Shown: positions 63,314 to 64,000 of the stretch, one piece after another
Layout: every line of letters starts with the position of its first letter
Position numbering within the stretch: the first letter of the stretch is position 1
Source: Candidatus Heimdallarchaeota archaeon
GTDB taxonomy: Archaea; Asgardarchaeota; Heimdallarchaeia; Heimdallarchaeales; Heimdallarchaeaceae
Assembly (NCBI GenBank): GCA_019057815.1
Contig: JAHLWR010000001.1
Coordinates: 240,233 to 304,232 of the forward strand
Reading direction: 5' to 3'
Length of the DNA stretch: 64,000 nt
Position numbers and translations under genes: made by a program
Notes under the pieces: generated by a model
What the model saw: the letters and a program-made list of their open reading frames with translations, nothing else
Told to the model about the DNA's origin: nothing
Database searches by the model: none

Positions 63314-63742
63314 ATGAAAGAAAAAGATTTAGGAGATAGTTCAGAGAAAAATGTGGTGAAAATCAAGGTTAACTGGGTTAGAGTGTTAACTTTGGGATTC
63401 TTGACATCACTAGCGTTTCTCCTTATAAATATTACAGTGGTACTAATAGGAGTGCTAGGATTTGATTACGATTTAAATCTATTTCTGAATCTCATCATGC
63501 AATGGGTGTTCTTTGGAGAGGTAGGGTTAATAGTCTTTTGGGGAGGGTGCCTAGGAAACATTGGTCAATCAGCGTTTATAGGTAATATTCAAGAAAGATT
63601 TTTTGGTTCAAAACCTTTTAATGCGTATTCATTTAAACATGCAACATTTAACTCTTTTAGCTATTATTTCGCAGGTGGATTTCTATTGTTGTATCTTATG
63701 ATAATGGTTCAGATTTTAAAAATAATACGAATTTATAGCTGA
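63314..63742 (+). CDS. three-TM small membrane protein, unknown
   Basis: A 142-residue protein from the ATG at 63314. It has a charged N-terminus of about 22 residues and three hydrophobic helices (about 28-48, 58-78, 115-135), with a glycine-rich loop GGCLGNIGQSAF between the second and third. I use this ATG because the longer frame starts inside the zinc-ribbon gene. It is 37 bases after the ATPase gene, likely in its operon, and could be a membrane partner. Confidence 0.65.
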   Translation: MKEKDLGDSSEKNVVKIKVNWVRVLTLGFLTSLAFLLINITVVLIGVLGFDYDLNLFLNLIMQWVFFGEVGLIVFWGGCLGNIGQSAFIGNIQERFFGSKPFNAYSFKHATFNSFSYYFAGGFLLLYLMIMVQILKIIRIYS

Positions 63743-64000
63743 AATAAGGGGGGGAGAGTGATTACATAGTATGAAATATAAAAGAACAAAATTATTTTTT
63801 GGAACTTTTCAGTTATTAGAAACTTTATAATGTTAAATAACGATTCTACTTACATATATAGGGATAAAAGTCTCAATTAGATTCTCTGTTACTAGCTAAC
63901 TAAAAAATTAAAAATAATATGTATTTTTACAGCGAATCCTTAACCTGTTAACTCAACAGACATGGGTTACACTTGAGGGTAAATGGAGAGTCAAGGGGAC
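63743..64000 (+). other. end gap with possible new gene start
   Basis: A run of seven G follows the last gene. The rest is AT-rich. At 63983 an ATG has GAGGGT five bases before it, and the six codons left in the window are open, so a new rightward gene may begin there. This is only a suggestion because the window ends. Confidence 0.3.

Overview
The window is from an Asgard archaeon, probably of the wider Heimdall/Loki group; a finer placement cannot be made from this sequence. The strongest sign is at the left edge, where the last 64 codons of a true actin are read, with the [18 protein letters not shown] signature and an ESGP-x-x-V-x-R tail. The remaining core genes are archaeal: prefoldin beta, archaeal LeuRS, IF2/aIF5B, rpl7ae, rps28e, rpl24e, ndk, rps2, rpoN, isopentenyl phosphate kinase, mevalonate kinase, a geranylgeranyl reductase, TiaS and CDC48. 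An initiator tRNA-Met carries a bulge-helix-bulge intron. The DNA is AT-rich, TATA-like boxes are common, and many starts follow GGTGAT or GAGG.

Layout. 0-5 kb: actin end, prefoldin beta, a DUF3194-like protein and a DHH phosphoesterase, then a fused two-domain ECF ATPase with its EcfT, and thymidylate kinase. 5-17 kb: TldE and TldD proteins, two fold-type-II PLP enzymes, two MFS transporters, and an M20 deacylase beside a decayed tandem copy. 17-26 kb: bacterial/eukaryotic-architecture ThrRS, a lone DhaL domain, LeuRS, an Mrp/NBP35 ATPase, a DNA alkyltransferase and a phosphotransferase. 26.6-31.2 kb: an accessory stretch with a two-TM protein overlapping a prokaryotic YEATS protein, a zincin-like protein and a three-gene ABC-2 exporter.

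31-38 kb: an MBL hydrolase and a PAQR protein, then an hsp20-cdc48-winged-helix cluster whose promoter has an inverted repeat and whose leader has a hairpin, then TiaS. 38-46 kb: the long leftward translation/isoprenoid cluster from infB to a geranylgeranyl reductase. 46-52.5 kb: an aminotransferase followed by a purine-rich, T-poor stretch, a 56-residue histone-fold protein, a THUMP protein, an FkbH-like protein with a deacetylase-like neighbour, and the intron-bearing initiator tRNA.

52.6-64 kb: the most variable part. It has an alpha/beta hydrolase between 60-base direct repeats, a TetR regulator with two operator-like sites around a TATA box, an ICMT-like methyltransferase, an APH(3')-like kinase, a gamma-glutamyltransferase, a lone EutA, and a membrane/ABC module whose ATPase carries an AbrB-like segment and a zinc ribbon.

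The clearest functional groups are translation plus archaeal lipid precursor supply (38-46 kb), protein quality control under its own regulator (33-37 kb), and actin beside its likely folding helper (0-1 kb). The best candidates for undescribed biology are the 2TM/pYEATS/zincin cluster and the ABC-AbrB-zinc ribbon module. Both are inferences from domain content and need homology searches. No CRISPR array, rRNA operon or complete insertion sequence was seen.
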